This document shows, piece after piece, positions 34,972 through 44,320 of a stretch of DNA of 64,000 nucleotides (position 1 is the first letter of the stretch; every line of letters begins with the position of its first letter). The notes below the pieces were generated by a model. That model was not told the origin of the DNA. It did no database searches and worked only from the letters and a program-made list of their open reading frames with translations. The translations under genes were made by a program, and so were the position numbers. This DNA comes from Balneola sp. (GTDB taxonomy: Bacteria; Bacteroidota; Rhodothermia; Balneolales; Balneolaceae), in NCBI GenBank assembly GCA_028284195.1, contig JANQSE010000017.1, forward strand, positions 124,001-188,000. Direction: 5' to 3'.

Positions 34972-36170
34972 GATTAACCGCTACAATTTCTTTACTTATC
35001 ATACTTATCTCTTATATAGGATGTGCAGAAGAAAAGCCAATGGAAGTTCCTGTAATTACGGCTTTGGAGTATGAATCATCTCCCGCAAAAACCCCCGGTC
35101 CTGTTGAATACGTGAACGCTGATGATACTTCTGCTCAGGAGAGTATTTCTGAAAGCAGAACCAATGCTATCACAAAAGCAGTGGAAAAAGCCAGCCCGGC
35201 CATCGTAAGCATCACTGTTACCGAAGTAGAGCGGGGATATTCCCGATCTATTGACCCCTTTTTCTCACGTTTTTTTCAAATGCCCAGAGAAAGAGAAGTG
35301 CAAAGTATTGGTTCGGGGTTTATTATTAGCGAAGATGGGCTAATCGTTACTAATGAACATGTGGCGAGTAAGAGTGCCCGAAAAATTATGGTGGCTCTTT
35401 CAAATGGAGATACGTATGAGGCAGAGTTATTGGGTTCGGATGAATTAGCAGACTTAGCATTACTTAAGATCAAGTCTCCCAAAAAGAAACTTCCGTATGT
35501 TGAATTTAGCAACTCTGAAACTGCCATGGTTGGGGAATGGGCAATTGCAATGGGCAATCCGTTTGGGCTGTTTAACGATGGGCAGGCCTCGGTAACCGTT
35601 GGTGTGATTAGTGCTACCAAAAGAGATTTTCGTCCTGATCCTAAAGACCCTCGCGTGTACACCGATATGATCCAGACCGACGCAGCTATTAATCGTGGAA
35701 ATTCCGGCGGGCCTTTGGTAAACAGTGATGGCGAAGTAATTGGCGTAAATACATTTATTTTTACAGGCGGAACAAGTAGTGGATTTGTGGGATTAGGATT
35801 CGCTATCCCATCAAACCGGGTTAAAAAAATCATAAAGCAGCTGGAAGAATCGGGGGAGGTTGCGTTGGATTTTGACCCCGGCATGGAGTTTACAAGAATG
35901 ACAACTCAGATTGTTTACCAATATGGAGTTCCGTCCATTCATGGATTATTTGTAACAAGCGTAAATAAAAATGGCCCCGCTTATGATTGCGGCATCATGC
36001 CGGGAGATATCATTGTAAAAATTGGCCGCGAAAAAGTTAGCAGCGAAATGCATGCCTGGGCTTTAATGCGTGAATTTGAAGAGGGAGATGACATGGCCAT
36101 ACAGCTTGTCCGCGGGCAAAATCAGTACGAAGCAGTAATGAAGCTTAGAAAAAGAGTAAAAGGGAATTAA
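34968..36170 (+). CDS. HtrA/DegP-like periplasmic serine protease with PDZ domain, lipoprotein
   Basis: The 400-residue protein has a lipoprotein signal ending ISYIGC with lipidated Cys19. The trypsin-like domain carries His131 (TNEHVAS), Asp162 (LADLALLKI) and Ser246 (GNSGGP), the S1C triad. A single PDZ domain follows (about 300-395; GLFVTSVNKNGPAYDCGIMPGD). Only one PDZ domain suggests a DegS-like or single-PDZ HtrA, acting in envelope protein quality control or regulated proteolysis. It is translationally coupled to nrnA through an ATGA overlap. Confidence 0.93.
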   Translation: MRLTATISLLIILISYIGCAEEKPMEVPVITALEYESSPAKTPGPVEYVNADDTSAQESISESRTNAITKAVEKASPAIVSITVTEVERGYSRSIDPFFSRFFQMPREREVQSIGSGFIISEDGLIVTNEHVASKSARKIMVALSNGDTYEAELLGSDELADLALLKIKSPKKKLPYVEFSNSETAMVGEWAIAMGNPFGLFNDGQASVTVGVISATKRDFRPDPKDPRVYTDMIQTDAAINRGNSGGPLVNSDGEVIGVNTFIFTGGTSSGFVGLGFAIPSNRVKKIIKQLEESGEVALDFDPGMEFTRMTTQIVYQYGVPSIHGLFVTSVNKNGPAYDCGIMPGDIIVKIGREKVSSEMHAWALMREFEEGDDMAIQLVRGQNQYEAVMKLRKRVKGN

Positions 36171-36218
36171 TCCTTCTATTAAATTTATACTCTATACTCC
36201 TTAAATAAGTGATGCAAC

Positions 36219-36872
36219 TTACCTTACCTTTGTAGCAATTGTATCATTATGTCCCACCAGGAATCGGCGCAGATAAAACCCAATTGTTGAACGGGATTCA
36301 AAGCCGGCTTTCTTTGCAGCGTCTTCGAATTGTTTATCGGTTAAATCGGGATCGGTTGCAAAATCGACCATGCTCTTATAAAAACCAAGTGTGAAGTTAT
36401 CTACATCGCTGCCGAACTTGGTTTCGAAGATCACATTTCCCGCCCGTTCTGTTTCATTGTAGTAGATGTTTTCCATCGCCCTTTGCTTAAGTAGTTCATC
36501 ATGCAAACCACGAGCTGCATTAAACATTTCAATATGGTACAAACCCGCATCTTTATCCTGCTCCATAAGTTCTTTCCAACTCACTTCAGAGGTAACCAAA
36601 AAATCATGCTGAAAATCCACCCATTCTGAGTAGTTGTACATTTCCAAACTCTTAAATGGAGAAAGCAGCATTAAATCCCAATGATCGCCCTGGCTGTGGC
36701 GCATAATTATCATTTCTCCATTTACTTGTTCCTTTTGGGATTTTGCTTCTTCAATTAACGGCTGGAGCTCTCCTGGCGCAGCCCTAAGTAACGTAACGGT
36801 ATAATCGTTTTGCGCCGACAGATAAGCACCCATCAAACCTGTGAGCAACATGGTTAAGCATAGTTTCTTCAT
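36219..36872 (-). CDS. Secreted hypothetical protein, possible dimeric alpha/beta-barrel
   Basis: The 217-residue protein has a signal peptide (KLCLTMLLTGLMGAYLSAQ). The mature part has a repeating pattern of strand, helix, strand: YTVTLLRAAPGELQPLIEEA with MIIMRHSQGDHWDLMLLSPF, then a later similar block with GNVIFETKFGSDVDNFTLGFYKSM. This recalls NIPSNAP/ferredoxin-like barrels, here secreted. No catalytic residues can be named. It follows the enoyl-CoA hydratase gene by 7 bases on the same strand, a three-gene set with cutA. Confidence 0.6.
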   Translation of the reverse strand: MKKLCLTMLLTGLMGAYLSAQNDYTVTLLRAAPGELQPLIEEAKSQKEQVNGEMIIMRHSQGDHWDLMLLSPFKSLEMYNYSEWVDFQHDFLVTSEVSWKELMEQDKDAGLYHIEMFNAARGLHDELLKQRAMENIYYNETERAGNVIFETKFGSDVDNFTLGFYKSMVDFATDPDLTDKQFEDAAKKAGFESRSTIGFYLRRFLVGHNDTIATKVR

Positions 36873-36879
36873 AATAGTT

Positions 36880-37620
36880 CTATTTGTTCTTGTTCATAAA
36901 TTTTTCCACACGAGAGGCGTGCTCGCTGTGCACCCACAACTTAGAAAAGGGCTCTATTTCTGCTTTCATTGCTTCGTACCTGTGCCCTGAAACACCGCTG
37001 GCACTTTGTTTAAGAGTCAGGATAAAATCCCTGTCATTTCTTGTGAGTTTTTCTGCCCAATCCAACACATCTTTTTCTTCAACTATATGATTGATGAATC
37101 CTTCAGAAAGCATTTCTTTTACTGACTTTATTTCTGCTTTTCCTTGCCACTCAAGAGCTTTGCTTCTGCCTGCTCTTTCAACTAACCGGGTTAAGCCTCC
37201 CCAACCAGGTGTCAAATAAAATTTACCTTGAGTAAAGCCAAATTTTGAGTGTGGTGCCGAGAGGATAAAATCGAACGCCATCATCAGTTCAACTCCTCCG
37301 CCATAAGCATCACCATTTACAAACGCTATATTCCAACAAGGCAATTGTTCAATTCGGTTAAAAAGAGCTTGCATCCGCTCCGACATTTTAATCGCTTCTT
37401 CCTTTTCGGTAATAGTATGAAACTCTTTCAAATCACCGCCGGCAATAAAACTCTGTGTTCCCGTTCCTGAAAAAATAAATACCCGAACCTGCTTATTTGA
37501 TTCAATATCAGATACAAGCTTTTCCAGGTTATCGATCATTTCAAAATTGACTGCATTTCTAGCCTGGGGCCGGTCTATTTTTGCCCAGAGAATATGTTCA
37601 GATACTTGTTCTACTATCAT
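36880..37620 (-). CDS. Enoyl-CoA hydratase/isomerase family protein (crotonase fold)
   Basis: ATG 37620, overlapping the cutA stop, is preferred over an upstream GTG; this gives 246 residues. Crotonase-fold landmarks are RPQARNAVNFEM near the N-terminus, the oxyanion-hole segments FIAGGDLKEF and VNGDAYGGGVELMMAFDF, and FGFTQGKFYLTPGWGG. The typical catalytic Glu in the GGGxE helix is present (GGGVELM). The second Glu of the hydratases lies where TQGKFYLTPGWG is seen and appears replaced, so hydratase activity is uncertain. The reaction on the CoA ester is unknown. Confidence 0.88.
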   Translation of the reverse strand: MIVEQVSEHILWAKIDRPQARNAVNFEMIDNLEKLVSDIESNKQVRVFIFSGTGTQSFIAGGDLKEFHTITEKEEAIKMSERMQALFNRIEQLPCWNIAFVNGDAYGGGVELMMAFDFILSAPHSKFGFTQGKFYLTPGWGGLTRLVERAGRSKALEWQGKAEIKSVKEMLSEGFINHIVEEKDVLDWAEKLTRNDRDFILTLKQSASGVSGHRYEAMKAEIEPFSKLWVHSEHASRVEKFMNKNK

Positions 37621-37952
37621 CCTGCACCTTTTGATTCCTGAAACAACCACTCAAGATATTCAGAATTCCCTTTGTCTTCAGAAAGAGGAAATGCAACTAT
37701 ACAAGGGCATTCGTAATTGTGCATATCTTTTACCAGTTTTGTTAGCTCTTTAATTCTTGAAGTATGTGTTTTCGCAATCAAAACCGTTTCGCTTGCCTCT
37801 TCGATTTCTCCCTTCCATCGATATATTGATTGCATACCCGGAATAATATTTACACAAGCAGCCAATTTTTGCTCAACAATTGCCTTACCAATCCTGGATG
37901 CTTCTTCTTCGGATTCCGTAGTTATATAAACGAGTGTCAGGTTTTTGTACAT
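37617..37952 (-). CDS. cutA: Divalent-cation tolerance protein CutA
   Basis: The 111-residue protein is of normal CutA length, with the family core KLAACVNIIPGMQSIYRWKGEIEE, then ETVLIAKTHTSRI and the late YECPCIVAFPLSEGN-type segment (here PLSEDKGNSEYLEWL). CutA forms stable trimers and is linked to copper or other metal tolerance, though its molecular role is unsettled. Its stop overlaps the start of the crotonase gene (ATGA). Confidence 0.95.
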   Translation of the reverse strand: MYKNLTLVYITTESEEEASRIGKAIVEQKLAACVNIIPGMQSIYRWKGEIEEASETVLIAKTHTSRIKELTKLVKDMHNYECPCIVAFPLSEDKGNSEYLEWLFQESKGAG

Positions 37953-38075
37953 GGTGCAATTAAGTTCTTTAAAGCACTTCGAAAACCCAAATCATTTTGA
38001 ATAAAAAAATCAGATCCTACACCAGACATGTAACATTCAGGCTCTCAAAAACTGGACTTTATTTTTGATTACTCC

Positions 38076-38083
38076 TATCTTTG
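38076..38083 (+). promoter_or_regulatory. Putative -7 promoter box for tRNA-Leu/tig
   Basis: TATCTTTG matches TAnnTTTG and lies 15 bases before the tRNA 5' end, a suitable distance for initiation just upstream of the tRNA. The surrounding CCTATCTTTGCGGGC is nearly the same as the box before nrnA. Confidence 0.45.
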
Positions 38084-38098
38084 CGGGCTCTGAATTTT

Positions 38099-38182
38099 GC
38101 GAGAGTGGTGGAATTGGTAGACACGCTAGATTTAGGATCTAGTGCCTTAACCGGCGTGGGGGTTCGAGTCCCCCCTCTCGTA
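38099..38182 (+). tRNA. tRNA-Leu (anticodon UAG)
   Basis: The 84-base cloverleaf has a long variable arm. The acceptor arms are GCGAGAG and CTCTCGT (last pair G-U). The D arm contains GGTGGAATTGGTAGACAC. The anticodon stem CTAGA/TCTAG encloses TTTAGGA, giving anticodon TAG and reading CUA-type leucine codons. The T arm is GGGGGTTCGAGTCCCCC. CCA is not encoded. The trigger factor gene follows 49 bases downstream. Confidence 0.95.
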
Positions 38183-38231
38183 CATTCCTTTCTAAAAAAT
38201 ACCTGTTCAAATAGCTAAAAGCGGAGAAAAC

Positions 38232-39521
38232 GTGGACATTTCTGTTAAAGAATTAACCAAAGTTGATAAAGAGCTCACCCTAACAGCGAAGCGCGAAGAT
38301 CTTCAGGAAAACTTTGATCAAGCATATAAAAAGTATAAAGGCCAAATCGCCTTGCCAGGATTTCGCCCCGGTAAAGTACCCTTAGGAATGATTAAAAAAA
38401 GATTTGGTAACGAGATTGAGTACGAAGAAATAAATAAGTACGTACAAAAGATCTTTGAAAAAGATGTAATACCTGAGTATAAGCCTGTTGGTGAAACCGA
38501 GATGGTAGATCTGAAATGGGAAAATGATGAGCTTGAAGTAATCTTCAAAATCGGTACCAGGCCGGAAGTAGAACTTAAAGACCTTTCAAAAATCAAAGTG
38601 AACAAAATGGTTCACGATGTTACCGATGAAGAGGTAACCGAAGAAATAAACAGAACTCTCGAACGCGAAGGCAATTGGGAAAACGTTCAGGAAAAAGCAA
38701 CCAAAGATTCTAAGTTGATCGTGGATGTAATTTCTTTGGATACCGATGGAAACCCTGTTGAAGGAGAAGAAGATAAAGACCAGGTTATTGACCTGCGGCA
38801 GGAAGGGGCAAAAGATTTCCTTAAATCTCTGAAAGGGAAAACCATTGGCGATGTAGTTGATATGGAACTTGGCAAGGGGAATGAAAAAGACCATTTCAGG
38901 GTAACCATAAAACAAGTTCAGAAATTGCACCAGGCAGAATTGAACAAAGAACTTATTTCAAAAAACAGCAATGGCGAAGCCAAAACCGAAGATGAGTTCA
39001 GGGGCTTTATCAAAAGCCAAATGCAAAAATACTACGATCAAACTTCTGACGACTTGATTAAAAACGAGATAGTAGATGCACTTGTGAACGCACACAAAGT
39101 AGATGTGCCTGAAGTATTTCTTGAGCAGATCCTTAACTCTTACGTAGAACAACAAAAGCAACAGCAGGGTGGAAAGCTTCCGGAAAACTTCGATGATGTA
39201 TTATATAAAGAACAAATGAGAGAGCGCGGACTGAAAGAAGCACAATGGTATTTTATCAGCCAAAAATTGCAAGAAACATTTGAAGATATCGAAATAAAAC
39301 CCGAAGATATCGATGAGTTCATTTCCATCGAAGCGGCCCGTTATGGAGCATCTGCGGATCAGTTAAAGCAGTATTATGCTCAAAACCCGAATATGCTTGA
39401 ACAACTAAGAAGCAGTATCCGGGAGAACAAGGTATTCGAAAAGTTGGAAGATGAAGTCAAAATTACGGAGCTCGACAAAGAGAAATACCGTACAATGCAG
39501 GAGAAGAAATCCAAAAAATAA
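38232..39521 (+). CDS. tig: Trigger factor (ribosome-associated chaperone)
   Basis: The 429-residue protein starts at GTG 38232. The N-terminal ribosome-binding domain carries GFRPGKVPLGMIKKRFG (the ribosome-docking loop is the FRPGKVP part). The middle PPIase-like region (about 150-235) is shortened and divergent. The C-terminal chaperone arms run from about 250, with VPEVFLEQILNSYVEQQ. It binds nascent chains at the ribosome exit. It is followed by clpP and clpX, a conserved order in bacteria. Confidence 0.95.
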   Translation: MDISVKELTKVDKELTLTAKREDLQENFDQAYKKYKGQIALPGFRPGKVPLGMIKKRFGNEIEYEEINKYVQKIFEKDVIPEYKPVGETEMVDLKWENDELEVIFKIGTRPEVELKDLSKIKVNKMVHDVTDEEVTEEINRTLEREGNWENVQEKATKDSKLIVDVISLDTDGNPVEGEEDKDQVIDLRQEGAKDFLKSLKGKTIGDVVDMELGKGNEKDHFRVTIKQVQKLHQAELNKELISKNSNGEAKTEDEFRGFIKSQMQKYYDQTSDDLIKNEIVDALVNAHKVDVPEVFLEQILNSYVEQQKQQQGGKLPENFDDVLYKEQMRERGLKEAQWYFISQKLQETFEDIEIKPEDIDEFISIEAARYGASADQLKQYYAQNPNMLEQLRSSIRENKVFEKLEDEVKITELDKEKYRTMQEKKSKK

Positions 39522-39539
39522 AACATATTTAAACCGGCT

Positions 39540-40190
39540 ATGATTAAACAACCTATTGCAACACAACCTCTATTCAGCACCGCTGAACCTATACAAAACA
39601 ATCTTGTGCCCATGGTTGTTGAAACTACCAGCCGGGGTGAACGGGCTTACGATATTTACTCCCGCCTTCTTAAAGACCGGATCATTATTCTTGGAAGTGC
39701 TGTAAATGATGTTGTTGCAAGTTCGCTGGTCGCCCAAATGTTGTTCCTTGAATCAGAAGACCCCGAGAAAGACATCAACTTTTATATAAACAGCCCGGGC
39801 GGTGTTGTTTCTTCCGGCCTGGCCATTTATGACACCATGCAGCATATTAAATGTGATGTTGCTACTACTTGCATGGGGATGGCGGCAAGTATGGGTGCTG
39901 TATTGCTTACAGCCGGTGCACCGGGCAAAAGAAGCTGCCTGCCTAACGCCCGTGTTATGATCCACCAACCTTTGGGAGGCGTACAAGGCCAGGCAAGTGA
40001 TATTGAAATAGAAGCACGTGAAATTCTCCGAACCAAAAAACAACTCAGCCAAATTATCGCAGATCATAGCGGAAAAACACTTGATGATATCCTGAATGAC
40101 TCTGACCGTAATAACTGGATGACATCAGAAGAAGCTAAAAAATATGGCTTGGTTGATAATGTGGTTGCAAGGCCTAAAGCTGCGAAATAG
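39540..40190 (+). CDS. clpP: ATP-dependent Clp protease proteolytic subunit
   Basis: The 216-residue protein has the catalytic triad Ser117 (MGMAASMGA), His142 (MIHQPLGG) and Asp189, plus the FYINSPGG oxyanion-region loop. Residues 22-40 ([19 protein letters not shown]) are the standard ClpP N-terminal segment; the first ~20 residues are probably a cleaved propeptide. It forms a barrel of two heptamers that degrades substrates unfolded by ClpX, whose gene follows 26 bases downstream. Confidence 0.97.
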   Translation: MIKQPIATQPLFSTAEPIQNNLVPMVVETTSRGERAYDIYSRLLKDRIIILGSAVNDVVASSLVAQMLFLESEDPEKDINFYINSPGGVVSSGLAIYDTMQHIKCDVATTCMGMAASMGAVLLTAGAPGKRSCLPNARVMIHQPLGGVQGQASDIEIEAREILRTKKQLSQIIADHSGKTLDDILNDSDRNNWMTSEEAKKYGLVDNVVARPKAAK

Positions 40191-40216
40191 CATTTTTTTA
40201 GTTAGATTTATCTGCC

Positions 40217-41470
40217 ATGAGCGACAAAAAAGAAAATAACGACATCGTTAATTGTTCGTTTTGTGGGCGTTCCAGCCTGGAGGTAAATAGTATGGTTGCC
40301 GGCCCCAACGTATATGTATGCGATCGGTGCGTTGAAGACGCCTCCAGTATTATCAAAAGCGATCTGGCTTCTCTGGCGCAGAGAAGAGAAAAATCTGTTA
40401 AACCATTACTTAAACCTGTTGAGGTTAAAACTAAGCTTGATGAGTATGTAATTGGCCAGGATCAAGCAAAGAAAACACTTTCTGTTGCAGTTTACAACCA
40501 CTATAAACGCATAAACTATGGCAGCAAAGAGATAGATGACACTCAAATTGAGAAGAGTAATATTGTTTTGCTTGGGCCAACAGGTAGTGGAAAAACATTG
40601 CTTGCCCGCACTTTGGCAAAGATTATTGATGTGCCTTTTACCATAGCCGATGCAACCGTGTTAACAGAAGCCGGATATGTTGGTGAAGATGTGGAAAGTA
40701 TTTTAAGCAATCTTCTCCAGGCCGCCGATTACGACGTAGAACGCGCAAAGCAAGGGATCGTTTACATTGATGAAGTAGATAAAGTGGCTCGCAAAAGTGA
40801 TAACCCATCCATTACCAGAGATGTTAGCGGAGAAGGCGTTCAACAAGCACTTCTGAAAATTCTGGAAGGAACCATAGCGAATATTCCACCAAAAGGAGGA
40901 AGAAAACACCCGGAACAAAGCTTTATTCAACTGGATACGGCCAATATTCTGTTTATTTGTGGAGGTGCTTTTGCCGGGCTGGAAGAAATTATCTCGCGAC
41001 GGCTTTCTACCGGGGCAATGGGGTTCCACAACGCCGATAATGTGAAGTTTGATAAGAATACGCCAGATATTTTCACTCATGTTGAACCTGAAGACCTTCA
41101 AAAATTTGGGCTAATACCCGAGCTTATTGGACGGCTACCTATGATTTGCGGACTTCATGAGCTCTCTGATGAGGCCATGCTCGATATTCTTCAAAACCCA
41201 AAAAATGCACTTTGTAAACAGTATAAAAAGCTGTTTAAAATGGAAGGTGTTGATCTGAAATTTGAAGAAGAAGCACTTACAGCTATCGTAAAAAAAGCCA
41301 AAGCCAGAAAAACCGGAGCTCGCGGTTTACGATCTATTATGGAAGAAGCTATGCTGGATATTATGTTCACTCTTCCATCTATGAAGGATATAACAAAGTG
41401 TGTAATAACCGCAGAAACAATTGAGAAGAAAGCCCCACCTGTTTACGAAAAACAGAAAGCTTCAGCTTAG
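40217..41470 (+). CDS. clpX: ATP-dependent Clp protease ATP-binding subunit
   Basis: The 417-residue protein has an N-terminal C4 zinc-binding domain ([11 protein letters not shown] ... YVCDRCVED), then the AAA+ module with Walker [16 protein letters not shown] and Walker [12 protein letters not shown]. It also has the pore loop (GYVGEDVES) and sensor regions, and the ClpP-docking IGF-like loop is represented by [10 protein letters not shown]. The C-terminal [15 protein letters not shown] is typical. It unfolds tagged proteins and feeds them to ClpP. A terminator follows the gene. Confidence 0.97.
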   Translation: MSDKKENNDIVNCSFCGRSSLEVNSMVAGPNVYVCDRCVEDASSIIKSDLASLAQRREKSVKPLLKPVEVKTKLDEYVIGQDQAKKTLSVAVYNHYKRINYGSKEIDDTQIEKSNIVLLGPTGSGKTLLARTLAKIIDVPFTIADATVLTEAGYVGEDVESILSNLLQAADYDVERAKQGIVYIDEVDKVARKSDNPSITRDVSGEGVQQALLKILEGTIANIPPKGGRKHPEQSFIQLDTANILFICGGAFAGLEEIISRRLSTGAMGFHNADNVKFDKNTPDIFTHVEPEDLQKFGLIPELIGRLPMICGLHELSDEAMLDILQNPKNALCKQYKKLFKMEGVDLKFEEEALTAIVKKAKARKTGARGLRSIMEEAMLDIMFTLPSMKDITKCVITAETIEKKAPPVYEKQKASA

Positions 41471-41476
41471 GATAAT

Positions 41477-41509
41477 GCCCCATACACAGCTCATGTGCGG
41501 GGCTTTTTT
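41477..41509 (+). terminator. Intrinsic terminator after clpX
   Basis: GCCCC at 41477-41481 pairs with GGGGC at 41499-41503 around an ACACA/TGTG-containing inner part, and is followed directly by six T (41504-41509). It ends the tig-clpP-clpX unit. Confidence 0.8.
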
Positions 41510-41551
41510 GTTTCTAAAGATTCATACATTCTTTGAGCATCATTTTATATC

Positions 41552-42892
41552 ATGAAGCTTTTTGTTTCTTCCAACAGAGTTAAAATTGTACTGGTTTTCC
41601 TGCTTGTTTTTTTAGGCGCCGGGTCGGTTGTTTATAATCAATATCTGGTCAGCCGAATACTAGAGCAGGAACGCTCAAGTGTTGAGTTATGGGCAAAAGG
41701 AATAGAGTTTAACACCTTACCTTTTAACGAACAAGCTACAGCAAAACTATTTCAGGCAATCACGCTGCTGCAGCAATACCCGGAAGTACCGGATAGTGTA
41801 ATCAATTTAATTCGCGAAGCTGAGCAGGCAAAAAGTTCTTTCGATTTTGTTGCAGAAGAAATCATTATTGATACTACCCGCTTTAAAATACCTACTATTG
41901 TTGTAAGTGAGGATAACATTATTCTTCATCAAAAAAATGTAGACTCAACACGGCTTTCATCCCCCAGAGAAAGAGAACTTTTAATCCGCGAATACCGCAG
42001 CCTTAATCCGGGTATCCCCATCACATTCGGCGACGAAAAAACACAGATCCAACAATTTGTGTACTATGGAGAAAGCCCCACCGTGCAGTTACTGCGCTAT
42101 TTTCCCTTTATACAAATTTTGCTCCTGGCATTACTTTTGGGCATAGGATACACATCATATAGAAGTATCACCCGATCGGAACAATCTAATCTTTGGGTGG
42201 GAATGGCTAAAGAGGCCGCTCATCAATTGGGAACACCAATTTCAAGTTTGTATGGTTGGATACAGCTATTAAAGGATGAATATCGTTATGATGAAACAGC
42301 AGCTAATATCACAACTGAGATTGAAAATGATGTAAAACGTTTGGCCGGAGTAGCCGAACGGTTCGGAAAAATAGGTTCGGAGCCGGAGTTAAAACTAATG
42401 GATATTGAACCTATCCTTGACCAGGTTATGGTTTATATGGAGCGGAGGGTACCGAGAATCGGTAAAGCAGTTAGGGTTGAGAAAAATCTAAATGCCAAAG
42501 GGATGGTTATGATTAACCCCGAGTTGTTTCAATGGGCAATAGAAAATCTGGTTAAGAATGCCATGGATGCATTATCTACTCAACAGAAAAATTCTTTTAT
42601 AAAAGTAACTTCTATGGTAGATGGCCAGGAAATTCTGATCGATATAGAAGATTCTGGAACCGGAATGGAAATCAAGCATGTTAAAAATGTTTTTCGGCCT
42701 GGGTTTAGTACAAAAAAGAGGGGCTGGGGACTAGGCTTAAGTTTAACAAAGCGAATTATTGAAGATTATCATAAAGGTTCGGTCTATGTACTCCGTTCTG
42801 AATTGAATGAAGGAACCACTATGCGGGTAACACTTAAATTAAAAGAAGACTCTGAGAAACTCTCCCCGATTTTAGATCAATCGCCGGTATAG
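41552..42892 (+). CDS. Membrane-bound sensor histidine kinase
   Basis: The 446-residue protein has two membrane segments (about 10-28 and 185-205; FPFIQILLLALLLGIGYTSY), enclosing a ~155-residue sensor region outside the cytoplasm. The HisKA box is KEAAHQLGTPISSLYGW, with His followed by QLGTP rather than the common ELRTP, a form frequent in Bacteroidota. The ATPase domain has the N box (ENLVKNAMDAL), IEDSGTG and GWGLGLSLTKRI. No receiver gene is adjacent. Its 3' end overlaps the convergent sigma factor gene by 16 bases. Confidence 0.93.
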   Translation: MKLFVSSNRVKIVLVFLLVFLGAGSVVYNQYLVSRILEQERSSVELWAKGIEFNTLPFNEQATAKLFQAITLLQQYPEVPDSVINLIREAEQAKSSFDFVAEEIIIDTTRFKIPTIVVSEDNIILHQKNVDSTRLSSPRERELLIREYRSLNPGIPITFGDEKTQIQQFVYYGESPTVQLLRYFPFIQILLLALLLGIGYTSYRSITRSEQSNLWVGMAKEAAHQLGTPISSLYGWIQLLKDEYRYDETAANITTEIENDVKRLAGVAERFGKIGSEPELKLMDIEPILDQVMVYMERRVPRIGKAVRVEKNLNAKGMVMINPELFQWAIENLVKNAMDALSTQQKNSFIKVTSMVDGQEILIDIEDSGTGMEIKHVKNVFRPGFSTKKRGWGLGLSLTKRIIEDYHKGSVYVLRSELNEGTTMRVTLKLKEDSEKLSPILDQSPV

Positions 42893-43443
42893 CCCCGCTT
42901 TTTGGCATAGTCGATCAGTTCAGTTTTAAGCAGGTTTCTGCCACGATGCAACCGGGATCTTATAGTTCCGATGGGTACGTCCAACATATTTGCTATTTCT
43001 TCATAGGTATAGCCTTCCACATCACAAAGTAGTACCACTGTTCTGAAATCTTCGGGAAGTTGTGAAAGAGCTGTAGACATTTCATCGTCCATTAATTCTC
43101 TGAACATGAGCCGTTCTAAATCGGATGTCTCCGTGTGCTCCGCTCTTATTGTTTCGTAATAAGACGAAATCTCATCGTAATCAACTTGTTGAGGCAGCTT
43201 AGAGGTTTTCCTGTAATTGTTTATGAAAGAGTTCTTAAGGATCCGGAATAACCATGCTTTAGCATTGGTTCCTTTTTCGTAGCTGCTAAAAAACCGATAT
43301 GCCTTTACTATCGTGTCCTGAACAAGATCTTCTGCATCGGTTGGCTCTGCGGTTAAACGAAGGGCGAAGTTATACAGCACATCCAAATGAGGAATAATCT
43401 CTTCGTTAAAATCCTGCTGCTTTTTTTTGTTATCCCTCATCAA
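42877..43443 (-). CDS. ECF RNA polymerase sigma factor
   Basis: The 188-residue protein has region 2 with YNFALRLTAEPTDAEDLVQD and AKAWLFRILKNSFINNYRK. Region 4 has LPEDFRTVVLLCDVEGYTYEEIA and a helix-turn-helix (MLDVPIGTIRSRLHRGR). This sequence is close to the RpoE-like ECF factors, which in some Bacteroidota act in envelope stress and, through PorX/PorY, in type IX secretion control. No anti-sigma gene is adjacent. Its end overlaps the histidine kinase gene on the other strand. Confidence 0.93.
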   Translation of the reverse strand: MMRDNKKKQQDFNEEIIPHLDVLYNFALRLTAEPTDAEDLVQDTIVKAYRFFSSYEKGTNAKAWLFRILKNSFINNYRKTSKLPQQVDYDEISSYYETIRAEHTETSDLERLMFRELMDDEMSTALSQLPEDFRTVVLLCDVEGYTYEEIANMLDVPIGTIRSRLHRGRNLLKTELIDYAKKRGYTGD

Positions 43444-43594
43444 ATGTCCTATCTAACTGGAAAGCAATGTAATTTTCCTGCATCGTTTTTACAAGAATTA
43501 TGCTCTTCTTTTTATTTGTTTAACACAAAATTAAAATACAACGACCCTGCTTTATAATTAAATAGATAAAAGTGATAGAAAGGTTAAAGATTCT

Positions 43595-44320
43595 CTAAAA
43601 CACAAAGAGAACCATTAGGTCATATAAAGCATGAGTCCAGGCTGCTATTCCAAATCCCCGCCACACATAAATTCCATTAAGCATGACCCCAAACACAAAC
43701 CTGTAGGTGAAAGAAGAAAAAGTAAACACATCCCCCATCGAACCTACATAGTGAACTAAACTGAATAAAAACGCAGATAGCACAATAGCAGCTGTAGTAG
43801 CCGCCCAGCTTTTATTATTGAAGACTTTCTTGAACACAAGAATAAGAACTGAAACCAGAATAACTCTGAAGAACAATTCTTCATACAAGCCAGCTCCTAA
43901 CGACAGCGCAAACTTCTGCAGCCCGGTAAGCGATGAGATCGGATCGCTTGCTGATAGTGCAAAAATCATGGAGATAAAAAAGGTGGCAATAAGAGTAACA
44001 ATTCCCGCATAAACTATGGACTCGGCAATCATAATGGGGAAAAATTTAAATTTCAGCCTCTTTAGCTGCTCCCGCTCTTTATACAAAATTGCTATGCCAA
44101 GTAAAGCAACTACCAATAATGTGATGGATACGGCATTTACACCCAGTGAATAGAATAACGACTTAAACCAGGAATCTACACTGATGCGAACTATTTGAGA
44201 AGCGTCAGGTTGTGAAATTAATATCAATAATTCATAGGCAAGAAAAAGAGGAAGGCTGATTAAAAAACTATAGAGAAGGTTTTTAGTATCTGAAAAATAT
44301 GTTTTAAGAGGTGCTTCCAT
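43595..44320 (-). CDS. CPBP-family intramembrane metalloprotease
   Basis: The 241-residue polytopic membrane protein has the three CPBP/Abi motifs: EELFFR (about 143-148), FLFSLVHY with the second ligand His, and WTHALYD near the C-terminus. The family relates to Rce1 prenyl-protein proteases, and bacterial members serve in signalling or peptide-immunity roles. The start codon overlaps the stop of the LysM protein gene by one base, so they are coupled. Confidence 0.9.
   Translation of the reverse strand: MEAPLKTYFSDTKNLLYSFLISLPLFLAYELLILISQPDASQIVRISVDSWFKSLFYSLGVNAVSITLLVVALLGIAILYKEREQLKRLKFKFFPIMIAESIVYAGIVTLIATFFISMIFALSASDPISSLTGLQKFALSLGAGLYEELFFRVILVSVLILVFKKVFNNKSWAATTAAIVLSAFLFSLVHYVGSMGDVFTFSSFTYRFVFGVMLNGIYVWRGFGIAAWTHALYDLMVLFVF

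Noticed and set aside
35276-35884. 202-codon antisense frame over the htrA-like gene
   Set aside because: Opposite a conserved protease domain, with no ribosome-binding site or recognisable protein pattern.
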